A stretch of 64,000 nucleotides of DNA, from NCBI RefSeq assembly GCF_000183665.1, contig NC_014774.1, forward strand, positions 62,001 to 126,000. Reading direction: 5' to 3'. Position 1 is the first letter of the stretch. Each line of letters begins with the position of its first letter. The position numbers and the translations under genes are program-made. The notes beneath the pieces were generated by a model, which was not told the DNA's origin, did not search any database, and was given only the letters and a program-made list of their open reading frames with translations. This DNA is from Candidatus Liberibacter solanacearum CLso-ZC1 (GTDB taxonomy: Bacteria; Pseudomonadota; Alphaproteobacteria; Rhizobiales; Rhizobiaceae). Positions 30,741-40,723 of the stretch are shown one piece after another.

Positions 30741-32005
30741 ATGCTTTCAAATACTATAGAGGATCTTTACATGCAGAGGATGTCTCTCTTGAAAAAATTT
30801 CTCAAACTGTTCAAACACCTTTTTATTGTTATGCTACGGCTGCTATAGAACAAAACTATCTCACATTCTCCCGTGCTCTTGATGGCATGAATACAATGAT
30901 TTGTTATGCTGTAAAAGCAAATTCTAATCAAGCGGTCATCCAAACACTTGCGCGCTTAGGATCTGGATTAGATATAGTATCTGAAGGCGAATTACATCGT
31001 GCTTTATCTGCTCAAGTCCCAGCAGAGAAAATTGTTTTTTCAGGAGTTGGAAAAACAATTTCTGAAATGGATTTAGCACTTCAAACCGGAATATATTGTT
31101 TTAATATTGAATCAGAATCTGAATTAATTACTCTGAATCAACGTGCCATATCTCTAGGAAAAATAGCTCCTATTTCTTTTCGTGTAAATCCTGATGTAAA
31201 TGCGAATACTCATAAAAAAATATCCACTGGGAAAAAGGAAGATAAATTTGGCATTCCTATCCACCAAATACATTCCCTTTATGATTATGCAAAGGACCTA
31301 CCAGGGATAAAAATATCTGGTATTGATATGCATATAGGAAGCCAAATAAACCAAATAGAATCTTTTTGCCAAGCGTTTAAACTATTACGAGAAACCACCC
31401 TAAAACTCCGCTCCGATGGGCATAATATCCAACATATAGATGTTGGAGGTGGGCTAGGTATCACTTACTGTCATAGTAATCCTCCCCCTCCTTCTCCCTC
31501 TGATTATGCATCCCTTATCCACAAATATTTTGGAGATTTACAATGCAAAATTATTCTAGAGCCAGGAAGATTTTTAGTCGCTGATGCAGGGATATTAGTA
31601 TCCAAGGTAATCTCTGTAAAAAAAAGTACAGATAAAATTTTTATCATCCTAGATGTTGCTATGAATGACTTTATGCGCCCTACTCTTTATGATGCTTATC
31701 ATGAAATCAAATATATTTCTTCTCCAGAAGAAGGTCGCTTACATGTCCAAGCTGATATAGTAGGGCCTATATGCGAAACAGGTGATTTTATAGCTTTGAA
31801 TCGCACAATCCCTCTTCCTCAGGCTGGGGATATCCTGTACATCGAAAAAGCTGGTGCCTATGGGGCAGTTCAATCTGGAACCTATAATTCAAGACGATTG
31901 ATTCCTGAAGTAATGGTAAAAGATTCTCAATTCCATATCATTCGCCCTCGTATGAGTTTTCAGAAATTAATAGAGATGGATTCTACCCCAGAATGGCTAA
32001 AATAG
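30737..32005 (+). CDS. lysA: Diaminopimelate decarboxylase
   Basis: PLP-dependent enzyme making lysine from meso-diaminopimelate, 422 residues. The PLP lysine is in CYAVKANSN (about residue 56). HIGSQ, the glycine-rich phosphate-binding region DVGGGLGITY, EPGRFLVAD and the active-site CETGDF are present; AGAYGAVQSGTYNSR closes the active site. It overlaps lptM by 4 bases. Full length. Confidence 0.97.
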   Translation: MNAFKYYRGSLHAEDVSLEKISQTVQTPFYCYATAAIEQNYLTFSRALDGMNTMICYAVKANSNQAVIQTLARLGSGLDIVSEGELHRALSAQVPAEKIVFSGVGKTISEMDLALQTGIYCFNIESESELITLNQRAISLGKIAPISFRVNPDVNANTHKKISTGKKEDKFGIPIHQIHSLYDYAKDLPGIKISGIDMHIGSQINQIESFCQAFKLLRETTLKLRSDGHNIQHIDVGGGLGITYCHSNPPPPSPSDYASLIHKYFGDLQCKIILEPGRFLVADAGILVSKVISVKKSTDKIFIILDVAMNDFMRPTLYDAYHEIKYISSPEEGRLHVQADIVGPICETGDFIALNRTIPLPQAGDILYIEKAGAYGAVQSGTYNSRRLIPEVMVKDSQFHIIRPRMSFQKLIEMDSTPEWLK

Positions 32006-32690
32006 CCGATGCAATAACCTTTTAAAACCAAAATAATTTTCTAAATAATTCCTATAAATATTGAAGAAATGCTCATGCATTTCATATTTATTGGTATTTT
32101 CTTTGCTGAGAAAAAACCTAGTTAGTCCCATAAAAATAGGGAAAAATATTCTATGAAATTATGTGGGACTTTACCTTATTTACTCTTGATTTTACATTAA
32201 GACATTGGGGGATAGAAGTTCAAGCTGAAGGGTTTTTAACCATTTTAGTATCGTATTACCCATCTCCATTCTCCTAATATTTTTTATCGGTATTGATTCT
32301 ATAGCACTATTCACCCTACTCCTTACAATCCACAACATTACTAGATCCCTCTGCAATCTCATCGAATTGAAGTTGAAATTTTAAGGCTTTGATAATACCG
32401 ATATTTTGGTGATAAATTCATGATATTTAAGCTGGATCCACACTCTACCAGAGATAAAAAATGCCTTGTATCCCTAATGATTAAGAAACTTAAAGAGTTT
32501 TCCTATTATAGACGCTGGTTATGATTGTTATTATAAATCTAAAAACCATTGGATTTGAGCGTTAATTGCATCTTTAAGTTCTGTTCTAGAGTTAGCGATC
32601 CGCTTAAGCTTTTCCTAACGTTAGCAATTTATTCTTTAAACTCCATCGTAGCCCGTGAGATGAGAAAGTACTCAACTTGGATTATCTCAA
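32006..32690. other. Long gene-poor region between lysA and fliP, with decayed frames
   Basis: 685 bases without an intact gene. A plus-strand stretch at about 32160-32270 starts MWDFTLFTLDFTLRHWGIEV and would continue in another frame as a hydrophobic segment at about 32250-32320 (VLPISILLIFFIGI), as if one gene had been frameshifted. Between 32430 and 32520 there is another short open stretch. No family could be named. Confidence 0.4.
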
Positions 32691-33431
32691 TCAAACAAAA
32701 GATCGCACCAAATTTTCTACTAAAAGACCCCAACCATCAATTAAAACAAAGAAAATAATTTTAAATGGCAATGATATCGAAGTTGGAGGCAACATCATCA
32801 TTCCCATGGCCATAACGATAGTAGCTACAATCATATCAATAATCAAAAATGGCAAAATAATAAGAAAACCAATTTCAAAACTACGCCGAAGTTCTGAAAT
32901 CATAAAAGATGGAATCAAGATTCTATATTCAATATGATCATCTTTTTTAATATCTGTGTTTTTATGAGTGCTCTTAGCCATTTCCATAAAAAGGAACAAA
33001 TCTTTTTCTCGAGTATTATTTTTCATAAATATCCAAAATGGTTCAGCAATACGTTTAATAGCTACCGTTTCAGTAATTTTATTACTGATTAAAGGCTGTA
33101 CACCCATTTCTATCGAACGATCTAGAGTGGGAGACATTACATAAAATGTCATAAACAGAGCAAGACTTATTATAACAAGATTAGGCGGAATAGATCCCAT
33201 TCCCATTCCTGTTCGCAGTATTGAAAAAACAATGATAAATCTTGGAAAACAAGTAACCATAATGAGAAGAATCGGAACTATTGATAAAATAGTAAAAAGC
33301 CCAAAAGTTCTCACAATCCAGGTAGAAACCGATAAATTTGGAGGGATTTCCATAATATCATGCAAAGAAGATTGTGCAAAAACTGATTCTGGCACTACAA
33401 AAAAAAATCCAAAAAACAAGTATCTAATCAT
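32691..33431 (-). CDS. fliP: Flagellar export-gate protein FliP
   Basis: Core inner-membrane protein of the flagellar type III export gate, 246 residues. It has an N-terminal signal peptide (about residues 1-19, ending VFA-Q). The conserved region TCFPRFIIVFSILRTGMGMGS is followed by PPNLVIISLALFMTFYVMSP. Two C-terminal membrane helices include FLIILPFLIIDMIVATIVMAMGMMM. It is the last gene of the flg operon and overlaps fliL by 4 bases. FliQ, FliR and FlhA are not in the window. Confidence 0.96.
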   Translation of the reverse strand: MIRYLFFGFFFVVPESVFAQSSLHDIMEIPPNLSVSTWIVRTFGLFTILSIVPILLIMVTCFPRFIIVFSILRTGMGMGSIPPNLVIISLALFMTFYVMSPTLDRSIEMGVQPLISNKITETVAIKRIAEPFWIFMKNNTREKDLFLFMEMAKSTHKNTDIKKDDHIEYRILIPSFMISELRRSFEIGFLIILPFLIIDMIVATIVMAMGMMMLPPTSISLPFKIIFFVLIDGWGLLVENLVRSFV

Positions 33432-33946
33432 GCAATTATAAATGTCCTGAATATAACATTTGACACAGAACCTTGTGCACGTAATTTCACACGCTCTTCA
33501 ACATCCTCTTTAAAATATCGAAAACCTTGAGAACCTGTTATGTGTTTCATAGAAACAGTGCGTACGTAAGCCATGATATCTTGATGCAGAATTTCTAGAA
33601 AAACTTTGTTTGGAGTTTTGTCACAAATCAATGCGACATCCAATCTTAACCAATTTTCCGGAGAAGAATCGAAATTTGTGATAATCGGGTGAAGAGCAAA
33701 TATCTGAGGATCCTTTGGATAAACTGCGTCATTTGCATAGATAGAACGTGTTCTGTTATTATAAACATTTTTAAAAATTGATTCTATAGAGTTCTCTTTT
33801 TTCTCTGCAAGAACAAAAGACGAAATTACAATTCCACCTAGCCAACCACAAAATATTCCAATAGCAGTACAAACTATAAACTGCATAATAAAACGCTCAT
33901 AAGATTGATTGCCACGAATATTTTTATCATTATATGACATGTTCAT
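33428..33946 (-). CDS. fliL: Flagellar basal-body-associated protein FliL
   Basis: A 172-residue single-pass membrane protein with the transmembrane segment near residues 20-46 (FIVCTAIGIFCGWLGGIVI). A periplasmic domain follows, ending in KEDVEERVKLRAQGSVSNVIFRTFIIA, a rhizobial FliL-like C-terminus. FliL associates with the stator and basal body. Assignment rests on position between flgH and fliP as well as on topology. Confidence 0.88.
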   Translation of the reverse strand: MNMSYNDKNIRGNQSYERFIMQFIVCTAIGIFCGWLGGIVISSFVLAEKKENSIESIFKNVYNNRTRSIYANDAVYPKDPQIFALHPIITNFDSSPENWLRLDVALICDKTPNKVFLEILHQDIMAYVRTVSMKHITGSQGFRYFKEDVEERVKLRAQGSVSNVIFRTFIIA

Positions 33947-33966
33947 AATCCTACTATTTCTCAGAT

Positions 33967-34689
33967 TTAAAGCGGCGAAAATGAATCAATTAACCGCTGT
34001 CCAATAGGAGTTTTTAACAATTCTGTCGTAGTTCCTTTCCCTCCATAAGAAATCCTTGCTTCGGCAATCTTGTCATAAGACACAATATTATTAGCATCCA
34101 CATCTTGAGGGCGTACTATTCCAGCCACATTGAGACTACGCATTTCATCATTGACACATACTTCCTGTGAACCACTAATAATAAGATTTCCATTTTCTAA
34201 TATTTCTGTGACAATAGCCGCTATTAAAATATTTAATTTTTCTGCTCGACTAATAGATCCCTTTCCTACAGAAGTACTTTTGCCATCATAATTAGCATCA
34301 GCACTCATGCCAGGCGAATTTTTCCCGAAAATAGAAAAGCCACCCGATAATTTTTTATGCAAAGAATTATCCCGACTACGCCCCGTTTTATTATCAAAAA
34401 CAGCTTGATCATCGATCTTTATATCAACTGTTAAAATATCACCTACATTGAGAGCGCGAGAATCTTTAAAAAGAGTAGAATTAGAATCTCTCCATAAGGA
34501 ATAACTTTTTTTTGTTGCTCGAGGATTTTTAAAATCAATTCCAGAAAGAAGAATTCGGCGATGTTGATTTAATGATGAACCTATCGGACTCATCTGAGGA
34601 GATCCAGTAATTTCAGAAAATCGCCCTAGATGACAACCAGCTAATAACAAAATATTGCATAAAATAATAACAGAATAACGATACATCAT
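33967..34689 (-). CDS. flgH: Flagellar L-ring protein FlgH
   Basis: Outer-membrane lipoprotein that forms the L-ring bushing, 240 residues. Signal peptide with lipobox LLLAGC (Cys19). RALNVGDILTVDIKIDDQAVFDN is the FlgH signature region, and the C-terminal part has GNLIISGSQEVCVNDEMRSLNVAG and IVRPQDVDANNIVSYDKIAEARISYGG, all typical. Downstream of motE. Confidence 0.96.
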   Translation of the reverse strand: MMYRYSVIILCNILLLAGCHLGRFSEITGSPQMSPIGSSLNQHRRILLSGIDFKNPRATKKSYSLWRDSNSTLFKDSRALNVGDILTVDIKIDDQAVFDNKTGRSRDNSLHKKLSGGFSIFGKNSPGMSADANYDGKSTSVGKGSISRAEKLNILIAAIVTEILENGNLIISGSQEVCVNDEMRSLNVAGIVRPQDVDANNIVSYDKIAEARISYGGKGTTTELLKTPIGQRLIDSFSPL

Positions 34690-34700
34690 AGAGATCTTTT

Positions 34701-35213
34701 TTATTTTTTGAATTTGAACATATTGGCGACAATATTAGTAATCACAGTTGCTGACTGAGGATTCATTTTAGACATAATTAAACTGGATTGACGCGGAGAA
34801 AGACGCATAAGAATATGAGAAGATATGCTCGGATCTATTTTCTCTAACTGAAGAGCAGCAGAATCAGCATCCATTTTTTTATAAATATCTAAGATATTCT
34901 TGTTGTATGAAGAAATAAATTGCTCATACTTCTTAAACCATAAATCATATTCATTTTTATAGTTTTCTAATACTATTATACGTTTCTCTATATCTTTCTG
35001 CAGATCTTCTAATACTTTTTTTTGCAATAAATAATCGCGTTCTCTGACTAAATCAATGACATTAGTACAGTATTTTTGAATCTCTTTATCTAAAAGAGGA
35101 GAATCTCCACGGCTCTGATGAATAAATCCTTGTAAGAAAACGAATAGTAAAAACAAATATTTCGAAAGTATATTTCGTTTTTTGTAACAATAAACAATAA
35201 ATAAAGATATCAT
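34701..35213 (-). CDS. motE: MotE-family motility protein (MgtE_N-like)
   Basis: A 170-residue secreted or periplasmic protein: basic N-terminus, hydrophobic segment at about residues 16-34, a long helical coiled-coil middle (about 48-115), and a C-terminal MgtE N-domain-like repeat (KMDADSAALQLEKIDPSISS, then RLSPRQSSLIMSKMNPQSA). In Sinorhizobium MotE is the periplasmic chaperone of the motor protein MotC and lies between flgI and flgH, exactly as here. It overlaps flgI by 4 bases. motB and motC are not in the window. Confidence 0.85.
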   Translation of the reverse strand: MISLFIVYCYKKRNILSKYLFLLFVFLQGFIHQSRGDSPLLDKEIQKYCTNVIDLVRERDYLLQKKVLEDLQKDIEKRIIVLENYKNEYDLWFKKYEQFISSYNKNILDIYKKMDADSAALQLEKIDPSISSHILMRLSPRQSSLIMSKMNPQSATVITNIVANMFKFKK

Positions 35214-36319
35214 TGAATTATAATCTCTGACTGAAGAGCTCCTGCCGCTTTAATACCTTGAAGAATAGAAATAATTCCATCTGTCTTCAGTCCCATGCTA
35301 TTCATACCTGATATGAGACTATTCAAATCAGGAGCATCAATCAAAGAAAAAGGGCTTTTATTATTGAATGTTTGCAGATCTGTGCTCTGCTGAACTAGAG
35401 TTTTTCCACCTGATGATAGCACATTTGGCTGAACAACTTGCCTATTTTCAGTAATCTGCACCGTTAAACTTCCATAACTCACGACAACTTTAGAAATTCT
35501 GACATTATCTCCTATAACAATCGTACCAGTACGTTCATTGATAATGATCCTAGCTGGCGTATCTGTTTCCACCGTCAGCATTTCAATCTCAGACATTAAC
35601 CTAGTCAGATCAATATTCGTAGGTTTTGAAACTTTTACCGTTCGTGAATCATGAGCTTCTGCAATTGGTTTCCCAAAACGACCTAAAGAATACGTATTAA
35701 TTTGATCAGCTATCCGTATTGAAGTAGAAAAATCTGGATTTCGTAACTGCAGAATAAGATCTATAGCATCCCTGAACTTTTTAGGTAATTCTCTCTCAAC
35801 AATTGCTCCGTTAACAATTTTACCACCCGTAGCTATGCCTTCCATAATGGAAGATAATTCTCCTTTAATAAAAAATCCCGAAACGACCACTGATCCCTGC
35901 GCTACTGCATAAATATTGCCATCAGCTCCCACAAGAGACGTCATTACTAATATTCCACCACGTAAAGAAGAAGCATCTCCTAATGAATTAATTGATACGT
36001 CAATACGACTTCCAGGACTAGCAAAAGGAGGTAAATTAGCAGTGACCATAACCGCAGCTATATTTTTAGATCCTAACTTACCGCCTTGCGTCGATATACC
36101 AAGATTTTGTAACAAAGAACGCATTGACTGCTCTGTAAAAGGCGATGAACGCAAACTATCACCTGTCCCCTGAAGACCAACAACTAAACCATATCCAATG
36201 AGTTGATTGTCTCTACCTGATTGCAAGGAAACTACATCCTTTATACGAGATACAACCTGTGCCAATGTACTATTCAATATAATGCAAGAAAAAACAAAAA
36301 GAGCGATACGAAAAATCAT
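35210..36319 (-). CDS. flgI: Flagellar P-ring protein FlgI
   Basis: Periplasmic P-ring component, 369 residues with a cleaved signal peptide (about residues 1-20). The signature region SRIKDVVSLQSGRDNQLIGYGLVVGLQGTGDS is conserved. VTANLPPFASPGSRIDVSINSLGDASSLRGG and the C-terminal DLNSLISGMNSMGLKTDGIISILQGIKAAGAL are typical. Overlaps flgA and motE by 4 bases each. Confidence 0.97.
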   Translation of the reverse strand: MIFRIALFVFSCIILNSTLAQVVSRIKDVVSLQSGRDNQLIGYGLVVGLQGTGDSLRSSPFTEQSMRSLLQNLGISTQGGKLGSKNIAAVMVTANLPPFASPGSRIDVSINSLGDASSLRGGILVMTSLVGADGNIYAVAQGSVVVSGFFIKGELSSIMEGIATGGKIVNGAIVERELPKKFRDAIDLILQLRNPDFSTSIRIADQINTYSLGRFGKPIAEAHDSRTVKVSKPTNIDLTRLMSEIEMLTVETDTPARIIINERTGTIVIGDNVRISKVVVSYGSLTVQITENRQVVQPNVLSSGGKTLVQQSTDLQTFNNKSPFSLIDAPDLNSLISGMNSMGLKTDGIISILQGIKAAGALQSEIIIQ

Positions 36320-36765
36320 TTTATTATAATACGCACTGTGCCAGCATCTAGCGCACTTCCAGAAACTATCACGCCTGTATCAATGTTTTTTACAGAAATC
36401 GCATCTCCAACACTTGCATCAGAAAGGGCAACACCAGCAGCAGATATTGTCATATTCCCTTGATTAAGAATGATCCGAACTTTATCCCCACGAGAAATAA
36501 CATAGGGACGATGCAATGCTGAAAGTAATATTATACGATCTGGCAATAAAGTACGTCGTGTGACAAGTCCCTTAACATCCTTAATATAACGCGCATAATT
36601 CCCTCGAAGATTTGAATTTGTAACATCTAGTTCCTTGAGTTTCAATTCACTTAATACTTCTCCTGCATTAATGACCACAGAAGGGACAACAGCACGACCT
36701 AATCCATTTGCTAGTACAGCATTCAAACAAAAAACATAGAAAAGACAAACCTGAAATAATCTCAT
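36316..36765 (-). CDS. flgA: Flagellar P-ring assembly chaperone FlgA
   Basis: A periplasmic chaperone for P-ring assembly, 149 residues, short as in rhizobia. A signal peptide covers about residues 1-19. The C-terminal SAF-like domain contains VSRGDKVRIILNQGNMTI and GDAISVKNIDTGVIVSG, the recognisable FlgA end. A strong GGAGG Shine-Dalgarno precedes the ATG. Confidence 0.93.
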   Translation of the reverse strand: MRLFQVCLFYVFCLNAVLANGLGRAVVPSVVINAGEVLSELKLKELDVTNSNLRGNYARYIKDVKGLVTRRTLLPDRIILLSALHRPYVISRGDKVRIILNQGNMTISAAGVALSDASVGDAISVKNIDTGVIVSGSALDAGTVRIIIK

Positions 36766-36787
36766 TTAATAACCAACCTCCAACTGA

Positions 36788-37576
36788 TTATCTCATTTTA
36801 CTAACCAAAGAAGACATTTCATCAGCCGCCTGAATAACTTTGGAATTCATCTCATAAGCACGTTGGGCAGATATCATCTCAGAAATTTCCTTAACAGCAT
36901 CAACATTAGATGCTTCTAAATAACCCTGCTTGATATGTGCAAAACCAGCATCATCAGGCGAGGATATAATTGCTTCTCCTGATACAGACGTTCTGGTAAC
37001 AAGATTATCACCAATATTACGAAGTCCTGCCTCGTTAACAAAATTAGCAATAAGTAACTGCCCCAAAGGTTGAAAGTCAGAATTTTTTCCTGTTACAGCC
37101 ATAATTTGACCAGATCTAGAAACTGTTAATTCTCTAGCTTCTTCAGGTATTGTGATCCCAGGCAGTAAAGTATTGCCATCAGAGGTGACCAATTGTCCTT
37201 TTGAATCTATATTAAAAGAACCAGCTCGCGTATACATCACAGTCTTATCTGGAGTTTCAACTTGAAACCAACCACGCCCAACCAATGCTAAATCTAAACT
37301 ATTTCCAGTATGCACCAACTCTCCTTGAGTATAGACATTACGTACAGATGAAATCTGTACACCACTGCCTATATTAATGCCCTCTGGCACCACTGATTGA
37401 TCTGCAGATTGACTAGGAGAACCGGCTGCTTTTTCTGCTTGATAAAGAAAATCAGCAAACTCTGCACGCGCTCTTTTATAGCCCGTAGTATTAATATTAG
37501 CGATATTGTTTGCAATTATTTCAAGATTAGTCTGCTGCGCAGACATACCCGCTGCAGCTATTGTAAATGCTTTCAT
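36788..37576 (-). CDS. flgG: Flagellar distal rod protein FlgG
   Basis: Distal rod protein, 262 residues. The N-terminal rod signature is in [24 protein letters not shown] and the C-terminal one in [45 protein letters not shown] and related segments fit FlgG rather than FlgF by length. Confidence 0.96.
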   Translation of the reverse strand: MKAFTIAAAGMSAQQTNLEIIANNIANINTTGYKRARAEFADFLYQAEKAAGSPSQSADQSVVPEGINIGSGVQISSVRNVYTQGELVHTGNSLDLALVGRGWFQVETPDKTVMYTRAGSFNIDSKGQLVTSDGNTLLPGITIPEEARELTVSRSGQIMAVTGKNSDFQPLGQLLIANFVNEAGLRNIGDNLVTRTSVSGEAIISSPDDAGFAHIKQGYLEASNVDAVKEISEMISAQRAYEMNSKVIQAADEMSSLVSKMR

Positions 37577-37595
37577 TCTTATAATCCCTTGTTAG

Positions 37596-37919
37596 CTATA
37601 TTTGCATTTTAGAAATTTCCAAAGCCGATGAAACGATTTTATCCCGCAAAGCAATAGATACCTGTAAAGTTCGTTCAGCTTGCATAATACAATCAATCGC
37701 TTCTCTCATAGACGTTTTACCTTGCAGAGCTGTAAGAGAAAAATCCTCTGCTTTCTTTATTTTTCCAATCGCTTCTTGAACCATATCTTGTAACAAAGAA
37801 GAAAAATCGACTGAAGAAGCATCACTTACTTCTTTTGCGCTTTGTACCGAATCAGCCTGCATCTCAACAGTCGAAGTGTGAGGAATAAAGCCTTCTGTTC
37901 TTTGAATTTGTTCAATCAT
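37596..37919 (-). CDS. fliE: Flagellar hook-basal body protein FliE
   Basis: A 107-residue MS-ring/rod junction protein. The C-terminal two-helix region (REAIDCIMQAERTLQVSIALRDKIV) is the FliE signature, and DFSSLLQDMVQEAIGKIKKAE fills the middle. It is 2 bases from flgC. Confidence 0.94.
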   Translation of the reverse strand: MIEQIQRTEGFIPHTSTVEMQADSVQSAKEVSDASSVDFSSLLQDMVQEAIGKIKKAEDFSLTALQGKTSMREAIDCIMQAERTLQVSIALRDKIVSSALEISKMQI

Positions 37920-37921
37920 GA

Positions 37922-38326
37922 TTAATCTCTCAAAAGATCTAATGTCGTAGCAATCATATCACGTGATTGCTTTATTATCTGAAGGTTAGCCATATATAAT
38001 CGATTTGTTTCTCGCATATCTGCGGTCTCAACGAGCACATTGACATTAGGATATTTCACAATGCCACTCGCATTTGCGACAGGATGACTTGGATCAAATT
38101 CCTCAACAAAAGGAGATTTATCTACACTCACCTTCTTAACACGCACACCACCACCTTCGTGCATAACTTCTTCAAAAGAAATAGTCTTACGCCGATATGG
38201 ATCAGAACCCGCAGTATTGCCAGTAGTACGAGCATTAGCAATGTTTTCAGATATAACGTGCATTCGTGATGACTGAACCGTTAATCCTGAATTTGCAATT
38301 TGAGATGATGCAACTAAGTAATCCAT
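37922..38326 (-). CDS. flgC: Flagellar proximal rod protein FlgC
   Basis: A 134-residue rod protein. The ATG at 38324-38326 is chosen because it gives the family start MDYLVASSQIANSGLTVQ and follows AAAGGAT; the frame opens 7 codons upstream inside the flgB gap. MHVISENIANARTTG and the C-terminal ADMRETNRLYMANLQIIKQSRDM are typical. Confidence 0.95.
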   Translation of the reverse strand: MDYLVASSQIANSGLTVQSSRMHVISENIANARTTGNTAGSDPYRRKTISFEEVMHEGGGVRVKKVSVDKSPFVEEFDPSHPVANASGIVKYPNVNVLVETADMRETNRLYMANLQIIKQSRDMIATTLDLLRD

Positions 38327-38330
38327 AATT

Positions 38331-38723
38331 TTATCCTTTAACCACATGCATCATCATGTAATTCAACTTTTTCACCAATCTAGTATTTAGTTCGTATAAA
38401 TGCTTAATATTTCCAGCTTTGTATAATTCATTCGTTATTCCTACCGTATTACCTGATACTTGAACCCCTATTGGCTGATATAATGGAGCTTGAATAGTAC
38501 GCACATGCCGATAAAAACCATCAAAATCCATCGCCTTTAAATGCGCTTCATGAGTTCGAGCCATAGCAATATTGTCATTAAGAACCGTTTCAAAAGCACT
38601 GATATCTTTAGAGCGATAACCTGGGGTACTCGCATTAGCAATGTTCTCGGATACGACTTTTTGACGTTCAGATAACCAATTTGCATGTTGTGATGCAATT
38701 TCAAAAAATGTAATCGGCTGCAT
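38331..38723 (-). CDS. flgB: Flagellar proximal rod protein FlgB
   Basis: A 130-residue rod protein, first gene of the flgB-fliP operon. The open frame extends 53 codons upstream, but the ATG at 38721-38723 matches the family length and start (MQPITFFEIASQHANWLSER) and has a GGAGA Shine-Dalgarno. VSENIANASTPGYRSKDI is the rod N-terminal motif. The 605-base gap upstream is discussed separately. Confidence 0.94.
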   Translation of the reverse strand: MQPITFFEIASQHANWLSERQKVVSENIANASTPGYRSKDISAFETVLNDNIAMARTHEAHLKAMDFDGFYRHVRTIQAPLYQPIGVQVSGNTVGITNELYKAGNIKHLYELNTRLVKKLNYMMMHVVKG

Positions 38724-39328
38724 GACTATAATTCTCCATACTTCTTCCAGTGATTCTATGCCAATAATCTTGTGTGGAACTGACAAAAAAATATCTTGAT
38801 TAAGCCATAAAAGAAGATAATAAAAAAAAACTGTTCTAAAAATTTGCAAAAATGATTCTAAAAATATCAAGATTCCTTTCATAAATTACAAAGCTTCTTA
38901 TTGTTTGAGTGTGCGCGATATGCAGCAGAGAGGAAAATAAAGTCAAGCACCGTCCGTCGGATCTGGATGAATTACTGGTTAGCAACATGAATAGACTGTT
39001 GCTAAAAGATTTAGAAAAAATGGATTTGGCTTATTTCACGCCTTGGTGGGATTAGAAGTGTCGGAAATAACTATAAAATAGAAAAAGAAATCCTTACTCA
39101 CAAAATAATTTCACTAGCGTTTGCAGTCCGTTTTTTCTTTCATGTGACAAACAGTATAATTACGTTGTGCTAATAGAAATAAAAGTAATCTATGCTTTAT
39201 CACGTAGCACATCAAAATAATAATAATAGAGAGACAAAACACTAATTCTAAACAATAAAAAAATCCAACGTGTATATATACATGGATATATCAATAATTT
39301 TAAATAGAATTAGACATATGTTTCTATA
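38724..39328. other. 605-base gap upstream of flgB with a decayed frame
   Basis: No gene supported. The region must hold the flgB operon promoter. A plus-strand stretch at about 38942-39052 is less AT-rich than its surroundings and stays open for about 49 codons (KHRPSDLDELLVSNMNRLLL region, ending YFTPWWD at a stop) but has no good start codon. The rest, 39100-39328, is very AT-rich and contains a 12-bp palindrome (TGTATATATACA). Confidence 0.4.
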
Positions 39329-40678
39329 TTACTTATTTTCTTCGCTTGGACAATCCTGCTGTAACTGTAATTTTTTTGTTATTTCCAAGAAAACATCTTT
39401 CAATAGAAGATCAGAAGGTGATTGTTTTAAAAAATCATAAATAATAGGAACTTGACGAACAGCCTTATCAAGATTGATGTCAACGCCAGGACGATATCCA
39501 CCTATAAGTCGAATATCTCGTGTTTCCTCAAATTGATGGATAAGATTTTTTAAAGAAGCTACTAATTTTTCCTCATCAGAACTCCACGCTTTATAAGCAA
39601 GTCGAGAAACCGATGCTAGAGGATCTACAGGGGGATATCTCCCTTCTTCAGCTAAAGAACGCTTCAACACAACATGTCCATCTAGAATGCTACGCACCGA
39701 ATCTGCTATCGGATCATTATGATTATCCCCATCAACGAGGACTGAAATTATTGCGGTAATACTACCTTTTTCTTTTTCTCTGGGACCAGCACGTTCTAAA
39801 AGACGCGGTAGCTCAGAAAATACTGAAGCAGGATACCCTCGTGTAACAGGCAATTCCCCTGAATTCATCGAAATCTCACGGATAGCATGCGCAAATCTTG
39901 TAATACTATCTAAGATTAATAGTACATTGTCTCCTTTGGAACAAAAATACTCTGCAATAGTAAAAGCTGTTAGCGGCGCCATTTTACGAAGAATGGGGCT
40001 TTCATCACTTGTTGCCACTACTACAACTGATTTTTTTAAATTATCTCCAAGATAATCTTCTATAAACTCACGTACTTCACGACCACGTTCCCCTACCAAA
40101 GATATCACGACTTTATCAAAACAATCAGATTTTGCAAACATTGACAATAATGTTGATTTGCCTATTCCAGAACCAGCAAAAATCCCTATACGCTGCCCGT
40201 AACAAAGAGGAGTAAATATGTCAATAACACGTATTCCTGTTTTAAATCCTTTTTCAACTCGTTGACGATTCATAACAGACGGAATTTTTCCTATAATATC
40301 CATAGAAAAATGACCTGTTTTTAACGAAAAATCTCCATCAATAGGCTTTCCTAGTGCGTTTAAAACACGTCCGCACCAACATTCACTGGGCGAAATACGA
40401 AAAGGGCCCTGACGAAAGACCAAATCTCCTAAAGTTATTGTTTTATCTATTCCTACGGGACAAACATATAAAACATCATGATCAATACGTATTACCTGAC
40501 CTAAATTATCAGAGTATTTGCCTCGATGAACAACGAAATCCCCTAAACAAACATATTTAGACAAACCTGTAACAGTATAATATACAGGCATGATGCTATT
40601 TATATAACCACCTTGAACCACAATACTTTTAGAATAATTCTCAGCTAGTTGCGCTAACCTTGCCAGCTTGTTCTGCAT
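39329..40678 (-). CDS. fliI: Flagellum-specific ATPase FliI
   Basis: Export ATPase of the flagellar type III system, 449 residues, homologous to the F1 beta subunit. The Walker A AGSGIGKS is at residues 168-175. GERGREVREFI and NVLLILDSITRFAHAIREI (Walker B region) are intact, and the arginine-containing RSLAEEGRYPPVDPLASVSR segment is typical. FliH is not adjacent. Confidence 0.97.
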   Translation of the reverse strand: MQNKLARLAQLAENYSKSIVVQGGYINSIMPVYYTVTGLSKYVCLGDFVVHRGKYSDNLGQVIRIDHDVLYVCPVGIDKTITLGDLVFRQGPFRISPSECWCGRVLNALGKPIDGDFSLKTGHFSMDIIGKIPSVMNRQRVEKGFKTGIRVIDIFTPLCYGQRIGIFAGSGIGKSTLLSMFAKSDCFDKVVISLVGERGREVREFIEDYLGDNLKKSVVVVATSDESPILRKMAPLTAFTIAEYFCSKGDNVLLILDSITRFAHAIREISMNSGELPVTRGYPASVFSELPRLLERAGPREKEKGSITAIISVLVDGDNHNDPIADSVRSILDGHVVLKRSLAEEGRYPPVDPLASVSRLAYKAWSSDEEKLVASLKNLIHQFEETRDIRLIGGYRPGVDINLDKAVRQVPIIYDFLKQSPSDLLLKDVFLEITKKLQLQQDCPSEENK

Positions 40679-40723
40679 ATTTTTATTATCTGTTATTGAG
40701 CTGATGAAATAGAAACATTATCA

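Noticed and set aside
32549..32937. Two plus-strand frames (69 and 86 codons) at the fliP 3' end
   Set aside because: They are antisense to, or run out of, fliP and lack family resemblance or ribosome sites.
38724..38882. N-terminal extension of flgB with a hydrophobic stretch
   Set aside because: Family start and ribosome site favour 38723; the extension is unlike any FlgB and would add a membrane segment to a rod protein.
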